Part shown: in pieces, positions 25,672-36,163 of the stretch | How positions within the stretch are numbered: the first letter of the stretch is position 1 | How the letters are laid out: each line of letters begins with the position of its first letter | Assembly: GCA_003260075.1 (NCBI GenBank) | Contig: QLIY01000124.1 | Location: forward strand, 62,001-126,000 | Direction of reading: 5' to 3' | DNA: 64,000 nucleotides | Source of the DNA: Phallusia mammillata | Lineage: Eukaryota > Chordata > Ascidiacea > Phlebobranchia > Ascidiidae | Position numbers and translations under genes: made by a program | The notes under the pieces: generated by a model | What the model saw: the letters and a program-made list of their open reading frames with translations, nothing else | What the model was told of the DNA's origin: nothing | The model's database searches: none

Positions 25672-26721
25672 CTAAAGCTTTACAATCTGCTTTCCTATAT
25701 TTTTACCATTCATCATTTCTATAAAAGCCTGTCCTGTATTTTCCAACCCAGTTGTTACAGTTTCATGATTTTTTATCTGACAATTCTTGTATGAATCCAT
25801 CAAAAATGACAAAGCATGCATAAACTTTTCCGGATAGTTAAGAACAAGGAATCGCTCTCGTGAGATTTCTCTTTGTGCGATTAATTCCACAATGTCTGCA
25901 GGCAAAGGGGGTGGGTATGGAACATTGTCATTGTAAACAGCAATTTGACCACACAAAATCACACTCGAGTTTTTGTTCATGCAGTTGATAACCGCATTAC
26001 TGATGTCACCTCCAACATTGTCAAAATACACATCAACTCCACCTGGGCAAATGCGCTTAATCTCTGAATGAACATCTTCAGTTTTGTAGCAAATTGCCTC
26101 ATCAAACCCAAAATACTCCACGATAAATTCACATTTTTCAGGACTTCCACAAATGCCAATTAATTTACCACAACCTAGAATTTTGCCAACTTGCCCAGCT
26201 ATGGAACCACATGATCCAGCAGCAGCACTCACTACCATCGTTTGGTTAGAATTCGGAACAATGTTACCTCTCTCCATTACACCTATAGCAGATGTTAGGC
26301 CATTAATTCCAAAAAGGCCCAAAGCTAAGCTAGCATTTTTCCGGTTCAGGTTTTCTAACTTCAGCACGCTTGACTCATCTTGGACAGTGTACAGTTGAAA
26401 GGGCCAGGAAAAGCCTTTAGGTGTCACCAGGTCACCCACTTCTAAATTTGGAGATTTGCTTTTAATGACTGTAGCAACTGCTGAGCCTTTAATAGTGTCT
26501 CCCATGCCCCAAGCAGATGCATACACAACCCCACTATCTTCATTCATCAAGCACCGCATAAGAGGATCAACACTCAAATATAGAGTTTCAAATAAAGCTT
26601 CTCCGTTACCTGGTTCTTCAGGAAATGGGCAAACTTCACACCCAAAGTTTTCGACCTTTGGTTCTTTATCAACACCAGGTCGGGAACGCAAAAACACCCT
26701 TTGGTTTTCTTTTTTGGACAT
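25672..26721 (-). CDS. PTGR2: Prostaglandin reductase 2 (15-oxoprostaglandin 13-reductase)
   Basis: Zinc-independent medium-chain dehydrogenase/reductase that uses NADPH to reduce the 13,14 double bond of 15-keto prostaglandins in the cytosol. The 349-residue protein is close to the usual length. It carries the N-terminal family phrase ETLYLSVDPLMRCLMNEDSG (45-64), the Rossmann glycine motif AAAGSCGSIAGQ (166-177), GVDVYFDNVGG and ERFLVLNYPEKF, and ends with NIGKQIVKL as family members do. The ATG at 26721 gives a natural start. The coding region has no intron. It lies 196 bases downstream of the FAM162-like gene on the same strand, with no minus-strand AATAAA between them, so co-transcription is possible. 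Confidence 0.95.
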   Translation of the reverse strand: MSKKENQRVFLRSRPGVDKEPKVENFGCEVCPFPEEPGNGEALFETLYLSVDPLMRCLMNEDSGVVYASAWGMGDTIKGSAVATVIKSKSPNLEVGDLVTPKGFSWPFQLYTVQDESSVLKLENLNRKNASLALGLFGINGLTSAIGVMERGNIVPNSNQTMVVSAAAGSCGSIAGQVGKILGCGKLIGICGSPEKCEFIVEYFGFDEAICYKTEDVHSEIKRICPGGVDVYFDNVGGDISNAVINCMNKNSSVILCGQIAVYNDNVPYPPPLPADIVELIAQREISRERFLVLNYPEKFMHALSFLMDSYKNCQIKNHETVTTGLENTGQAFIEMMNGKNIGKQIVKL

Positions 26722-26917
26722 TTTTTTGCCAACAAATACGAAAAATTAAAGATACAAATCTTATAAACAAAACCTAAACTGTAAATGAGAATTCAAAAAG
26801 TCAAATTCAAAATTTGCGCATTTTGATGGGTTTATAGTAAAATCACCAGGAATTCAATAAACATTCAATTAAACGGATTTCAATGTACACCATATGTTTT
26901 CATTAAAATACAGAAAA

Positions 26918-27439
26918 TTATTCTTTTGTTTCGCTGTTTTCAGATGATTTTGAGTTAGAATAAACAAAATAAACAAGTAATAAAAGTCCAGCACAACAGA
27001 TTGTTAACATATAATCTGTGAACATCACTGTACGAAAGGTCTTTTCAGTTAAAAAGGATCGTACTTCATTTTTAGCTTCCTGTCCAGCTTTTATAGATTT
27101 GTATACAATTTTATCTGGAACATCTTCAATACGTTTGTACTTTCCAAGTCGTACAAGTATTCTCTTGTCAAGCCAATTCAGCTTTCTTGTTTTCAACTTG
27201 TTTTCTTTTTCAGCCTTTCTCTCCTCCCGCATTCTTTGCACAACGTTTACTGCTGGTTGTTCGATTGTTTCAGTAACAACTTCCCCAGCTTTAGTGTCCA
27301 ATGACGGCTTAAATCGCTTTATGGTTAGTTCCTTGTCATTTAACTGTGATGATCTTCTTACGCTGTAAGTAATGAACTTTTTCACTGGCAGTCTTGCCCT
27401 CGCAGCCAACATTTTAGACGTTTTTCCAACTAGGTTCAT
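26918..27439 (-). CDS. FAM162: FAM162-like (UPF0389) mitochondrial membrane protein
   Basis: A 173-residue protein from the ATG at 27439. The basic, hydroxylated N-terminus looks like a mitochondrial presequence. A charged coiled segment follows, then the family block around LDKRILVRLGKYKRIEDVP, and a C-terminal hydrophobic helix (MLTICCAGLLLLVYFVY). FAM162A (HGTD-P) is a mitochondrial inner-membrane protein linked to hypoxia-induced apoptosis, with the same helix-after-KYKRxEDVP layout. The match is by motif, not full length. On the minus strand the ATG directly follows a pyrimidine-ACAG, so this may be a cis- or trans-splice acceptor next to the start. The coding region is intronless. A second ATG at 27412 (MLAARARLP) is an alternative start. 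Confidence 0.7.
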   Translation of the reverse strand: MNLVGKTSKMLAARARLPVKKFITYSVRRSSQLNDKELTIKRFKPSLDTKAGEVVTETIEQPAVNVVQRMREERKAEKENKLKTRKLNWLDKRILVRLGKYKRIEDVPDKIVYKSIKAGQEAKNEVRSFLTEKTFRTVMFTDYMLTICCAGLLLLVYFVYSNSKSSENSETKE

Positions 27440-27579
27440 CTGTGTTGATAAAAATAAGTTTCTGAAATAATTGCATAGTCTCAAATGCGCACATAAATAG
27501 GCTTTTAAGTTTCGCGGACTTATAAATGTTGCATGTGGATCTGTGCGATATACCAACCATTATTTAAACACATTAATAG

Positions 27580-27587
27580 TGACGTCA
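27580..27587. promoter_or_regulatory. CRE/ATF palindrome TGACGTCA
   Basis: A perfect 8-base CRE lies about 140 bases upstream of the FAM162-like start. Half-site variants (TGACGCAA, GCGTCA) follow within 40 bases. Their position between two divergent genes supports a promoter role for FAM162-PTGR2. This is inference from motif and position only. Confidence 0.45.
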
Positions 27588-27599
27588 TTATAATTGTGT

Positions 27600-28505
27600 G
27601 TGACGCAACTATGGCGTCACAATGGTGATGTTGTGCACACAATAAATGGCCTTCGAGAAATTGCGCACTTATGTAGCAACGAAGCGCAATGTAAAACTGT
27701 AAATTATAGCATATTTTGGAAAACAAGTTGCGAAAAAATGCACTCCCGAAATTAACCTTTCGACCAAAATGCTGTTTACGCATGAGCGCTTATTTTCTTT
27801 GCACACAAATATATTTTTAAATTTTGGGGAAGTTTATAAAGAACTTTTCTATTAGTTACTTATTCAAATTGCTTGTGTTTGTGCATTGTAGCAGTTTTAA
27901 CCCAAATAAGAAATGTTAGAAAATGAAATATTTATTCATCAACCCGTATCATCTCAAAATCACAACGTCCACGAAATATGTGATAGCCTGATAGGTTACT
28001 GAAACGCATGCTGCAGTTTTTGCAAAACGTTAGCAAACTTGCCATTTTTTGAAACGACCCAGCCTAAAATCAAAAATACGGAAAAGCTTTAGGTGGGGGA
28101 ATCTTGTGCATTTGTAGAAAATAAACTTAAAATAAAAGAAAAAAGGTTTATTTAAATATAAACAAAATTTTTAATGTTTAAAAAAGTTCATGGAATCTTT
28201 TAATCATTCTTCTGGAAATGCACATGCATTCTTTTCTAGCCTTTCTACTTAGGGTTTGATGGGTTCTTCTATACAACTATTTATATATGGTGTGTTTGTG
28301 GATGTAGATGTGTAATTTTGAACTGAATTTAATGGGAAAAGTAATCTGCTCACTGAATAAAACATTAACTTACAGTAAAAAAACAACAGTGAAAGTTAAC
28401 TTTGTCATAAGTTTATGTAATGGAAATATATATATACATATATATATGCTGTGTTGGCAGAATTTGAAATTTGTTATTGCTGTAATGTGTATACTGTAAC
28501 CATTT
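27600..28505. other. Divergent intergenic region
   Basis: About 0.9 kb between the minus-strand FAM162-like gene and the plus-strand PCMT gene. It contains a short TA/CA microsatellite near 28427-28448 and otherwise no recognised feature. Both promoters presumably lie in it. Confidence 0.5.
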
Positions 28506-29261
28506 ATGTCAATGTACCAGAAAATATTTGCAGCTCTGACAGCCATTGCTGTAGCAGCCATAGCCATGGCTTGGCGCTCTCATGGTAAAACCAACCTTGA
28601 AATGATTAACAACCTGAGAAAAAATGGGATCATCAAATCTGATTTGGTGTACGAAGCGATGAAACTCACTGACAGAAAGCATTACATACCAACGACACCT
28701 TATAATGACAACCCACAAAGTATTGGCTACCAAGCCACCATTAGCGCACCACACATGCACGCTTATGCACTGGAAATCCTTCATGATCAGTTAACGAAAG
28801 GTGGGGATGTTACAGCTTTGGATGTTGGTTCCGGAAGTGGATACCTGACGGCTTGTTTTGCAAGAATGATGGGGAGCTCTGGTAAAGCATATGGAATTGA
28901 ACACATCCCTGAATTAGTCAACAAATCCCTTGAAAATATTCGACATGATGAAGCAAACCTTCTTGATAGTGGCCGAATAGTTATTAATAAGGGCGATGGA
29001 CGTTTGGGTTATGACCCAGATAAAAAACGATATGAGTTGTATGATGCTATTCATGTTGGGGCTGCGGCTGACCAAATCCCCAATGCTTTATTGGAGCAAT
29101 TAAAAATTGGCGGACGTTTGATTTTACCGGTTGGTGCTGCGGGTACCACGCAAACCTTCCAACAGTGGGATAAGGGACCAGATGGAAAAGTTACTAAAAA
29201 AGATCTAATGAAAGTTGTGTACATTGCCTTGACAGACAAAAAGAAGCAATGGCCTGGATAA
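28506..29261 (+). CDS. PCMT1: Protein-L-isoaspartate (D-aspartate) O-methyltransferase
   Basis: Repairs proteins by SAM-dependent methylation of isoaspartyl residues. The 251-residue protein contains NLRKNGIIK (36-44), the substrate-side [15 protein letters not shown] (76-90), SAM motif [12 protein letters not shown] (104-114), [10 protein letters not shown] and GGRLILPVG, and ends in TDKKKQWPG. The canonical cytosolic start corresponds to Met21 (28566), which sits in a strong Kozak context (gccATGGct). The upstream ATG at 28506 adds a hydrophobic 20-residue leader and follows an in-frame TAA nine bases before it. A comparable membrane-like extension ending in AMAW occurs in a human long isoform, so two products are plausible. 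The coding region is intronless. Confidence 0.95.
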   Translation: MSMYQKIFAALTAIAVAAIAMAWRSHGKTNLEMINNLRKNGIIKSDLVYEAMKLTDRKHYIPTTPYNDNPQSIGYQATISAPHMHAYALEILHDQLTKGGDVTALDVGSGSGYLTACFARMMGSSGKAYGIEHIPELVNKSLENIRHDEANLLDSGRIVINKGDGRLGYDPDKKRYELYDAIHVGAAADQIPNALLEQLKIGGRLILPVGAAGTTQTFQQWDKGPDGKVTKKDLMKVVYIALTDKKKQWPG

Positions 29262-29633
29262 CTAAATTTGCAATTTCGCTGCTTGGGCTAAACAGCTGCA
29301 TGGTGGAATGGATTAGTTTTTTTTTGATTTTAAAGGGAATAATACTTGCTTTTTTGTTTGGTGGTAATTTTAAAATTAAAAAACAACTCCATAACATTAC
29401 AAAACCCCCATCTGTATAATTTTGTTGCCAAAACACAGATGATTGTAAAACTAAACAAGTATACATAAATGATATAAAACTAAATTATTTCTTGTTGATT
29501 TTTGCTGCTCCAAATTGTCGCATGAAAATGTATAAATTTGTGTCAAAATATTTAAAAATTTGTTTGATAATATAAATATATTTTGGTTTCTATAATATCT
29601 GTAGCATATTAAGATCTGTATTTACAAATAACC

Positions 29634-32355
29634 ATGGATGACAACATGGAAAATTATACTGCAGAAGAACTGGAGGCCGCGATTGAGCAGGAAATGCAAA
29701 TGAAGTATGAAAAGTGTTTATTTGGTGAATTTAAATGAAAAAAAAATGAAAAAATTCAATTTTATAGAAAAATGATGGACCAGTCAATAGCAGACCTTAA
29801 AGAAACAATAAGTGAATTGGACCTCAAGCACAAGAAACTCAACACCGAGGGAAATGAATGGAAAACAAGGTTAGTATTGTAATGTGTCAAGTGAGTCAAA
29901 TAGTGAAAGTATAAAAACTATGTTTCTTTTGTTGTGTTAGAGGCAGATTTTGGTCATAGTGCGCAAAACTCACTCTCTTTTGAGCTCCCGCCACATAACG
30001 CTTCATAATACGGTGTAGCTGCAGTGCATTTTGTCATGATCTGCAAATTGTGCCAAACACTATAGTGTTTCAATGATGCAAAGCTATTTGTGGCTTGGTG
30101 ATTGTTTGTAGTGCAATTATTTTGTCATGTGTTCTTTCACCAAGTGCAATAAAATCAATTCTTTCTTGGAAATAACCAACCAATATTTTACCAAAAAGTA
30201 ACTTATTCCCTGACCCTAAAGGACACCTCATAAAAATAAGTCTTATGTTACACAACTTTTAACACCAGGTTCTTTGAATTTGATTCGCAATCACCAAGTT
30301 GGATATAGCTTTGCAATATATATGAATATAGATAAAAAATACACTAGGTGCAATTTTTTGATTCGGGTTGAATATGCTGCAGCTACACCACCATAGAACC
30401 TGCGTAAATCACTACAAGTTATTTCGTGCATCTTTAACTAATAGTGCCTTTTAGATATGAAACACAGCATGAGATGAACACCCAGCTGGAAAGACAAATG
30501 GAATCGCTCAAAGACAAAATTCAACTGCACAATGGTCCAAATAAAAAAGATAACCTTGCTGTCAAAAATCTTGAAGAAATGAGTGATGTATGTTTAAGTT
30601 TTGGATTTGTTTTCTGGAAAAAATACATTTAAGTTGCAAATGGCGAAGTTGGCCTTTGTATTGATAAACGTTTTTGATTGACATGTAAAGAATGGGAGGC
30701 AAATTTGAAAATGCATAACATTACTTCTATTATAGACTGGTCTAAAAGGTTTGGCAAAACAACTAGAGAAAGAGAAGAACAGTCTGGAAGGTCAACTTCG
30801 CGACATGGAATGGAGACTTGATCAAGTATGTGTAAACAACATAGTGAAGTATTAATAAATTACGTTGTTTACTTGGTAATGCTCATTGGTATGTACCAAG
30901 AGCCTAGAAAAAAAAATCATATTTGTCATGCTTGTGTAAAAATATCATTTCGGCTATTTTTCCACATGTGAAAAAATGTTTAGGAATCGAAAGCACTCCA
31001 CAAGGGGGGGGGGATGGTATGTACCAAGAGCCTAGAAAAAAAAAATCATATTTGTCATGCTTGTGTAAAAATATCATTTCGGCAATTTTTCCACATGTGA
31101 AAAAATGTTTAGGAATCGAAAGCACTCCACAAGGCGACTGAAGGCAGAAAAAAGTATGTTACTGATTTAATGGATGCCTCGTATCATTTGGATTCATATG
31201 AGAGACTTCAGGGAAAACAGCCTTCACAGAAAGTTACTCCTGGAAGGTACTGTGGTGCTATTTGTCTTTTAAGTGGTTTGACTTGTCTAGACTGACTGTG
31301 GGATTAAAACAGGGGTGTGCAACAGTTTTCATCGGTGGGCCGTATAACCAATTCTGGACCTCAAGCGAGGGCCACATAACTTTTTTTTATGTGCACAATA
31401 AATTCAAACTTCTTCCAAATGAATCAATAAATTTATTTTCTGTAACATACAGAGTTTCAACGCAACACTGACTTCCGCAAAAATTTTTTTTTTACTAGAC
31501 AAAGGGCATTGTTACGTCACATTTGATGCAGAAGGCTACTTGCAGTAACTGCTGTATGATCCACCGGTGGGAAAACGCCGATTTAGCTTATATTTGTTAC
31601 GTATAGTATAACAACTTAAGAGATTTACCAAAAACTAGTGGAACATTTTGCTCAATTCTCGGAAGAATTTCATTATTATCTCAATTAGTGTGTTGGAGAG
31701 GGCCACACTAAATAGCTTGGCGGGCTGGACTGTGGCCCGCGGGCCGTATGTTGCACGCCCCTGGATTAAAAGATGAAATCCAAGTGGGGTAGGCGCTTAC
31801 AAATGTTTTGATTTCAACTCCACTCTTCAAAAAATCGTTTTACTCAAATGAAAACAAAGCATTTATGCTGCTCTTNTGGGGTAGGCGCTTACAAATGTTT
31901 TGATTTCAACTCCACTCTTCAAAAAATCGTTTTACTCAAATGAAAACAAAGCATTTATGCTGCTCTTTGCCCAATATAATGTTGTTGTTTAAATGGCCAA
32001 AAGTTCCAAAAAAATAGTAACACTCTTGACTTTATAGTATTAAAAAAACTGAAACTAACTCCTTCCTAAAAAGGGCAACTTCACAAATATGATTAAAACC
32101 AAGGTACAGCTGTAATATATGGCTAAACTTTAAATGATTTCCCAGAATTACGGCAAAAATTTGAAAGTCTTGTGCTTCTTATAAGGCTTGTATGATATTT
32201 AAGCTCTGGCTTGGTTAAGTTGTTTTAGTTGTGCTACGAAAAAAAATCTATTATTAATTTATAGATTCGCACAAAGGAAACTCCCACATGCAAAACCTCT
32301 TGGAAACCCTGGAAAAAAATTTAAGACTCAACTTCCACCTGTGGAGCGCAAATAA
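29634..32355 (+). CDS. CCDC169: Coiled-coil domain-containing protein 169 orthologue
   Basis: Six exons join in phase: 29634-29704, 29768-29869, 30455-30587, 30736-30825, 31113-31246, 32265-32355. They give about 206 residues, close to the human length. The hallmark EGNEWKTRYETQ spans the exon 2/3 boundary, followed by a long heptad-rich region (LKGLAKQLEKEKNSLEGQLR) and ESKALHKATEGRKKYV. The C-terminus is basic and ends in PPVERK before TAA. Its function is unknown beyond a predicted coiled coil. A truncated copy of the fifth exon start precedes the G tract at 31004-31013. An hAT MITE and an N-marked duplication lie in the last intron. The start ATG has a good context (accATGG). Confidence 0.88.
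31004..31013. other. Poly-G junction 12 (CCDC169 exon 5 start)
   Basis: Ten G between 30887-31003 and 31016-31134. The left copy stops 22 bases into the exon. Confidence 0.85.
31310..31763 (+). mobile_element. hAT-like MITE, family B
   Basis: The 454-bp element has terminal inverted repeats CAGGGGTGTGCAAC and GTTGCACGCCCCTG, and a perfect 8-bp target duplication gattaaaa (31302-31309 and 31764-31771). Internal GGGCCGTAT and GGGCCACA phrases near both ends are typical of Charlie-like hAT elements. It has no coding capacity and sits in the last CCDC169 intron. Confidence 0.92.
31786..31965. other. Single-N junction with duplication (CCDC169 intron)
   Basis: One N at 31876 separates two exact copies of about 89 bases. 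Confidence 0.85.
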
Positions 32356-32757
32356 TTGTGTATTAATGCTGATTTTTACTGTACAAGTTCAATAGTGTTT
32401 ATGGTGGTACTGTGATATAGTACACTGTGATATGGTCCGTTTCTAGTTTTAAATCAATTTATTTTTATGTGCTTTGTACAATACAATATTTTATTTTGTA
32501 GAAGACAATATAGTGTACATTTGTTAGGTGAAGAAAAGAAATAAGTAAAACAAGCCAATGGTAATGGGACTAGCAGCTGTCCAGACATTTTCAATGTGAC
32601 CCTTTGATCATTGGGGACTTAAGTTTGGCAGAAGCTACTTTGCTGCTACTTCAGTGAGCGATGCCTTTTATGATGGTGCTCTTGAGCATACTTAATACTT
32701 TAGTAGCTAACAAAGGTTTCCTAGGTAACATACTTCCACATGTTTTTTTAATAACAC

Positions 32758-32767
32758 GGGGGGGGGG
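32758..32767. other. Poly-G junction 13 (intergenic)
   Basis: Ten G between copies of about 82 bases (32676-32757 and 32768-32853), which differ by small indels. Confidence 0.85.
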
Positions 32768-32950
32768 TATGCTCTTGTGCATACTTTACTTTAGTAGCTG
32801 TCGCTGACAAAGGTTTCCTAGGTAACATACTTCCACATGTTTTTTTAATAACACACAACTTCTAAAAGGTATGTGAGATGAATAACAATACACTAGCCCA
32901 ACAAAAGGAGTTTTACCAAATCAAGCTGATTTCCTAAGCATTTGCAAATC

Positions 32951-33032
32951 CAGTCTGTGATGGGATTTAAACCCACAACAGGAGCCTATCTGCAACTGTT
33001 GTTGCTCTACTAACTGAGCTACAAAGGCTGCT
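32951..33032 (-). repeat. tRNA-derived SINE or tRNA pseudogene
   Basis: On the minus strand it reads as a tRNA-like head with D-arm TAGCTCAGTTAGTAGAGC (A box) and T-arm GTGGGTTTAAATCCCA (B box). The acceptor stem does not pair fully and the anticodon arm is irregular, so I do not call a functional tRNA. Confidence 0.6.
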
Positions 33033-33843
33033 ATTGAATCCCATGATTTAGTATGATGCCTTTCATACTGTGATATACAAAAGAGTGTGTCGTTATTAAG
33101 GCTTTAAGAGCTTATTGCAGTAACAAATACTTGTTTTTATCCGTCTGTTTTTTTTCTGTCCAGCATGATTTGTAAGACACATTCGGTTTAGAAAGAGTTG
33201 TTCAAACCCATTCAAATCTACACCTATGGCAGATAGGTACCAGAAGTCGGTCCCTGTAAATTTTGACCCAGTGACTCATCCACAGGCCTATTGAATGTGA
33301 ATTTTGTACAGTACTCATTGCTACATTGCAAGGTATTATAAATCATGGGCATTAGAACGGCTAAACTGTATAACACTTGTCTGTGAGAATGCACCAATAC
33401 CCAAACAAGCACTGTTACATCAGCTAAAGTATTGTAATCTGCATTTTTCCACAGCTCCTGCATTAATAACATCCCTAGGTTCAGCACTAAACCTAGTAAG
33501 AGCTGTGTTTAAATACAGTTAGAACAATCTTTTTTTGTCCATCCTTAAACAATGCCCGAAGCAGACATACAAATATTAAAAGCTTCTGTTTTGTAAAACG
33601 TATGCAGGAGCTTAAAAACTTGACAGTCAGAATAAGACAATGCATTGAAAGAAGACTTTTAATGATACCTAATTCAACACACATAAGTTAAAAAGTTTGG
33701 ATTATCGAACAGGTCTCCAGTGGCGAAGAACTCCTGGATCCGAATATTTCATTGGAGCTGAAAAAGATTAAAAATACTAAAACACATGAAAAATGTTTTG
33801 GTCGCGGGAGAAGTGTTATTACTAACTGTAAGTGGGTTAAGAG

Positions 33844-34104
33844 TAGTGGTGGGATCAGCCGGTTCGCACCGGTCCTATGGAACCGTCTAACGAAGTTTTT
33901 TTAGATCAGCGAACCGGTTAGCATTACTGGTTACTGTCAATGGACTTTTTGTAACAGAGCCGACTGAAAAAATGACTTTTGTGATAGAACCGGCTGACAA
34001 AAAATTTGAATCCCTGAAAAATATGACTTTTGTGATAGAACCGCTGCAAAATATGACTTTTGTGTCAAGAAACGGCTGACAATAAAATGTGAATCCCACC
34101 ACTG
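33844..34104 (+). mobile_element. hAT-like MITE, family A copy 2
   Basis: The element begins TAGTGGTGGGATCAGCCGG and ends CCCACCACTG. It is flanked by gttaagag (33836-33843) and gttaggag (34105-34112), an 8-bp target duplication with one mismatch. The interior shows short repeats of an ATATGACTTTTGTG.. unit near the right end. Confidence 0.85.
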
Positions 34105-34157
34105 GTTAGGAGGTACAAAAAGGCAAAAAAATATTTGGTACTTAATATTATCAGATC

Positions 34158-34861
34158 TTAAATTGTTGTTAGTAATCTTTTACGAAGAAGTGTAATTTTT
34201 TCCAATTTTTTTGTACCACATAACAAACCTTCTTTAGTAAAAATGTCTTTTCTGTTCAGAGCATAGTCTATGCAGTACTTGAATCTGCCAAAGTAATATT
34301 GTTCGTAGGTCCGTAATAAGTAATATCCCATCCATACCCCAAATACTCCTAATGCCAAACTGCGATGTGCACCTAAACAAAGGCAAAGTTTTGTGAATAG
34401 AGTTATTAGTAGAGCATGCTACTTTTACTCAATAAATAGTAACAAAAATTGCAACATTTTATTAAAATATACAAGTCCCTGTCAACTGTACGGTTTGGTT
34501 TAGTTTTTCATGCAAATATACACAATTTATTCGACAAATGATAAGCTACACTTCCTTAAACTTGTAATGCAAAAAAAAAAAACTTGCAATGGACTAGAAT
34601 TGTGCATAGGACTTTTGTAAAGCCTGATTTAGTCTGTAAGTAAAAAAAAACATTTTCACATAATAGTAACTTACTAGCAAGTGCTGGGCGATTAAGAAAT
34701 CCGATATTCACCCCTGGATAAACAGCTGCCCCAGCAACTCCGCATAGCAATGAAGTGGAGTTGAGCGTAGATATTGGGTAGGAGCATTTTCTGTAGTCCT
34801 TCAGTGGTACAGAAAACAAATATAACTTATCAAGATTAGGGACATGTTTTTCACCAAACAT
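34158..34861 (-). CDS. NDUFC2: NADH dehydrogenase complex I subunit C2-like protein
   Basis: Two exons, 34861-34675 and 34372-34158 on the minus strand, join in phase (A+GT) to give 133 residues. The family layout is visible: two hydrophobic helices (about GVAGAAVYPG and LALGVFGVWMGYYL) separated by NRPALASAHRS, then GYYLLRTYEQYYFGRFKYCI and RKDIF. This parallels the RRRPIATAGLH...AGYYLVKREDYLY stretch of vertebrate NDUFC2, an accessory inner-membrane subunit of complex I. The call comes from motif order and size. A clear acceptor (TGTTTAG, minus strand) lies about 25 bases before the ATG with no matching upstream exon seen, as expected for trans-splicing downstream of the galactosyltransferase-like gene 248 bases away. 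Confidence 0.72.
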
Positions 34862-35109
34862 TTTGTCCCTTTTCCAAAATCACCTAAACATACAACAAAA
34901 ACAATCATCACATAATAAATCATGTGTCATTTGATCGTTGTACAAAAAAACATCATAGTATATGTCATATACACTCCGCTTATAAAGGTAAAATAGTAAG
35001 TAATGGTAAACATAAAATATTGGAACAAAGCAAAATAACACAGTATTAGAGCCTGCACGGCATAGCACATTTGTTATGGTAAACAAAAACACAGTGTTTG
35101 TCATAGAGT

Positions 35110-36147
35110 TTATGTAAAATAACAGGGTGCGTGTTTGTGATGAAATTTGCGAGCAATGTGAAACATTTCCAACATATTGCTGGGGCTATGCCCATGCGAG
35201 GTAATAAAATGGGAGAGCGAATGTGGGGTCAAAGAAACCTTGTCCTCACATAGAAACCATTCATTATGCACTGGAGATAACCCTATTGCATTTGCGAGAA
35301 TTCCGCTATGCACATCATCGATATAAAGCATAGGGACATACATGGCATATCTGTGTAGGTCTTTCAGAGCATCGAACGATAGCACATATCCAGAACCTGT
35401 GCAATAATCTGGGTAATACAGGCCTGGATACACTTTTCTGTTGACGTAGTATTTGCTTGATGGGTTACGAATTGGAGCAGCCCCAATATGCGTGCATCCA
35501 ACAAAGAGGTTATTTGGTGACTGGCACAGGAGATACTGCAACAGGTTGTTGATGTTTACATAAACATCATCATCAGTGGTCATGACATATTTTGAATTGT
35601 TGCAATACTTTACCACCCACTTAAACTGAGAAATTAATTTAACAGTCAAATTATGAAAACTGTCCACAAATTTCAATTGAATAATGTCTTGGTGGACCTT
35701 GTTTTCCATTTGCAGCAGATGACTGTCAAAAGAGTTCTCTAGTCCCATCATAAAAAGCACTTTAACTTTTCCAGGGCTGAAGTATTCGCTTGTTGCACTG
35801 CCCCACGACTTTCTGATTGCTGTTCTTTGCTCCAAATGACTGGGTAATGTCTTGACAAAGATAAGAAGAAAAATATCGTCGGACGAACATGTTTGAGGGT
35901 TGTTGATACTATAATTGAACTGCAATGAAGGATACATAAAAATGCGGCTGTCATTAGCAGAGTACACAGTGAAATCGGTAGGTATGTACAGTTTTCTGGC
36001 AATAAATCCGAATGCATCGTAAGGCAAACCAGGAACACACATAAGGCAACCAGTCCAGAAAAATACTGCAACAGTCAACAACCTAAAGTTGGCAACAAAT
36101 TTCCGTTTACGAGCAAGCATATAGTAGTCCCTCATACTCCTTGCCAT
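35110..36147 (-). CDS. Beta-1,3-galactosyltransferase family (GT31) glycosyltransferase
   Basis: Type II Golgi enzyme of 345 residues from the ATG at 36147: short cytosolic tail, membrane helix (about 21-38), stem, then a GT31 catalytic domain with RTAIRKSWG (108-116), the metal-binding TTDDDVYVN (190-198) and YPDYCTGSGYVLS (245-257). It would transfer Gal or GlcNAc in beta-1,3 linkage. Acceptor and donor cannot be told from sequence. The usual catalytic ED-V-x-x-G block appears as IDDVHSGIL (276-284), with E changed to D. Several N-glycosylation sequons (NDS, NYS, NLT, NNS) are present. The coding exon is single. Its ATG lies only 16 bases after the stop of the PIGY-like gene on the same strand. 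Its frame stays open upstream through the PIGY exon, so a longer start cannot be excluded. Confidence 0.88.
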   Translation of the reverse strand: MARSMRDYYMLARKRKFVANFRLLTVAVFFWTGCLMCVPGLPYDAFGFIARKLYIPTDFTVYSANDSRIFMYPSLQFNYSINNPQTCSSDDIFLLIFVKTLPSHLEQRTAIRKSWGSATSEYFSPGKVKVLFMMGLENSFDSHLLQMENKVHQDIIQLKFVDSFHNLTVKLISQFKWVVKYCNNSKYVMTTDDDVYVNINNLLQYLLCQSPNNLFVGCTHIGAAPIRNPSSKYYVNRKVYPGLYYPDYCTGSGYVLSFDALKDLHRYAMYVPMLYIDDVHSGILANAIGLSPVHNEWFLCEDKVSLTPHSLSHFITSHGHSPSNMLEMFHIARKFHHKHAPCYFT

Positions 36148-36163
36148 GGCATCACAGTATGAC

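Larger units (their letters stand above)
32356..34157. other. Tail-to-tail intergenic region
   Basis: Between the CCDC169 stop and the NDUFC2-like stop. It contains a poly-G junction duplication (32676-32853), a tRNA-derived SINE (32951-33032) and a family A hAT MITE (33844-34104). I see no coding exon. Confidence 0.5.
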
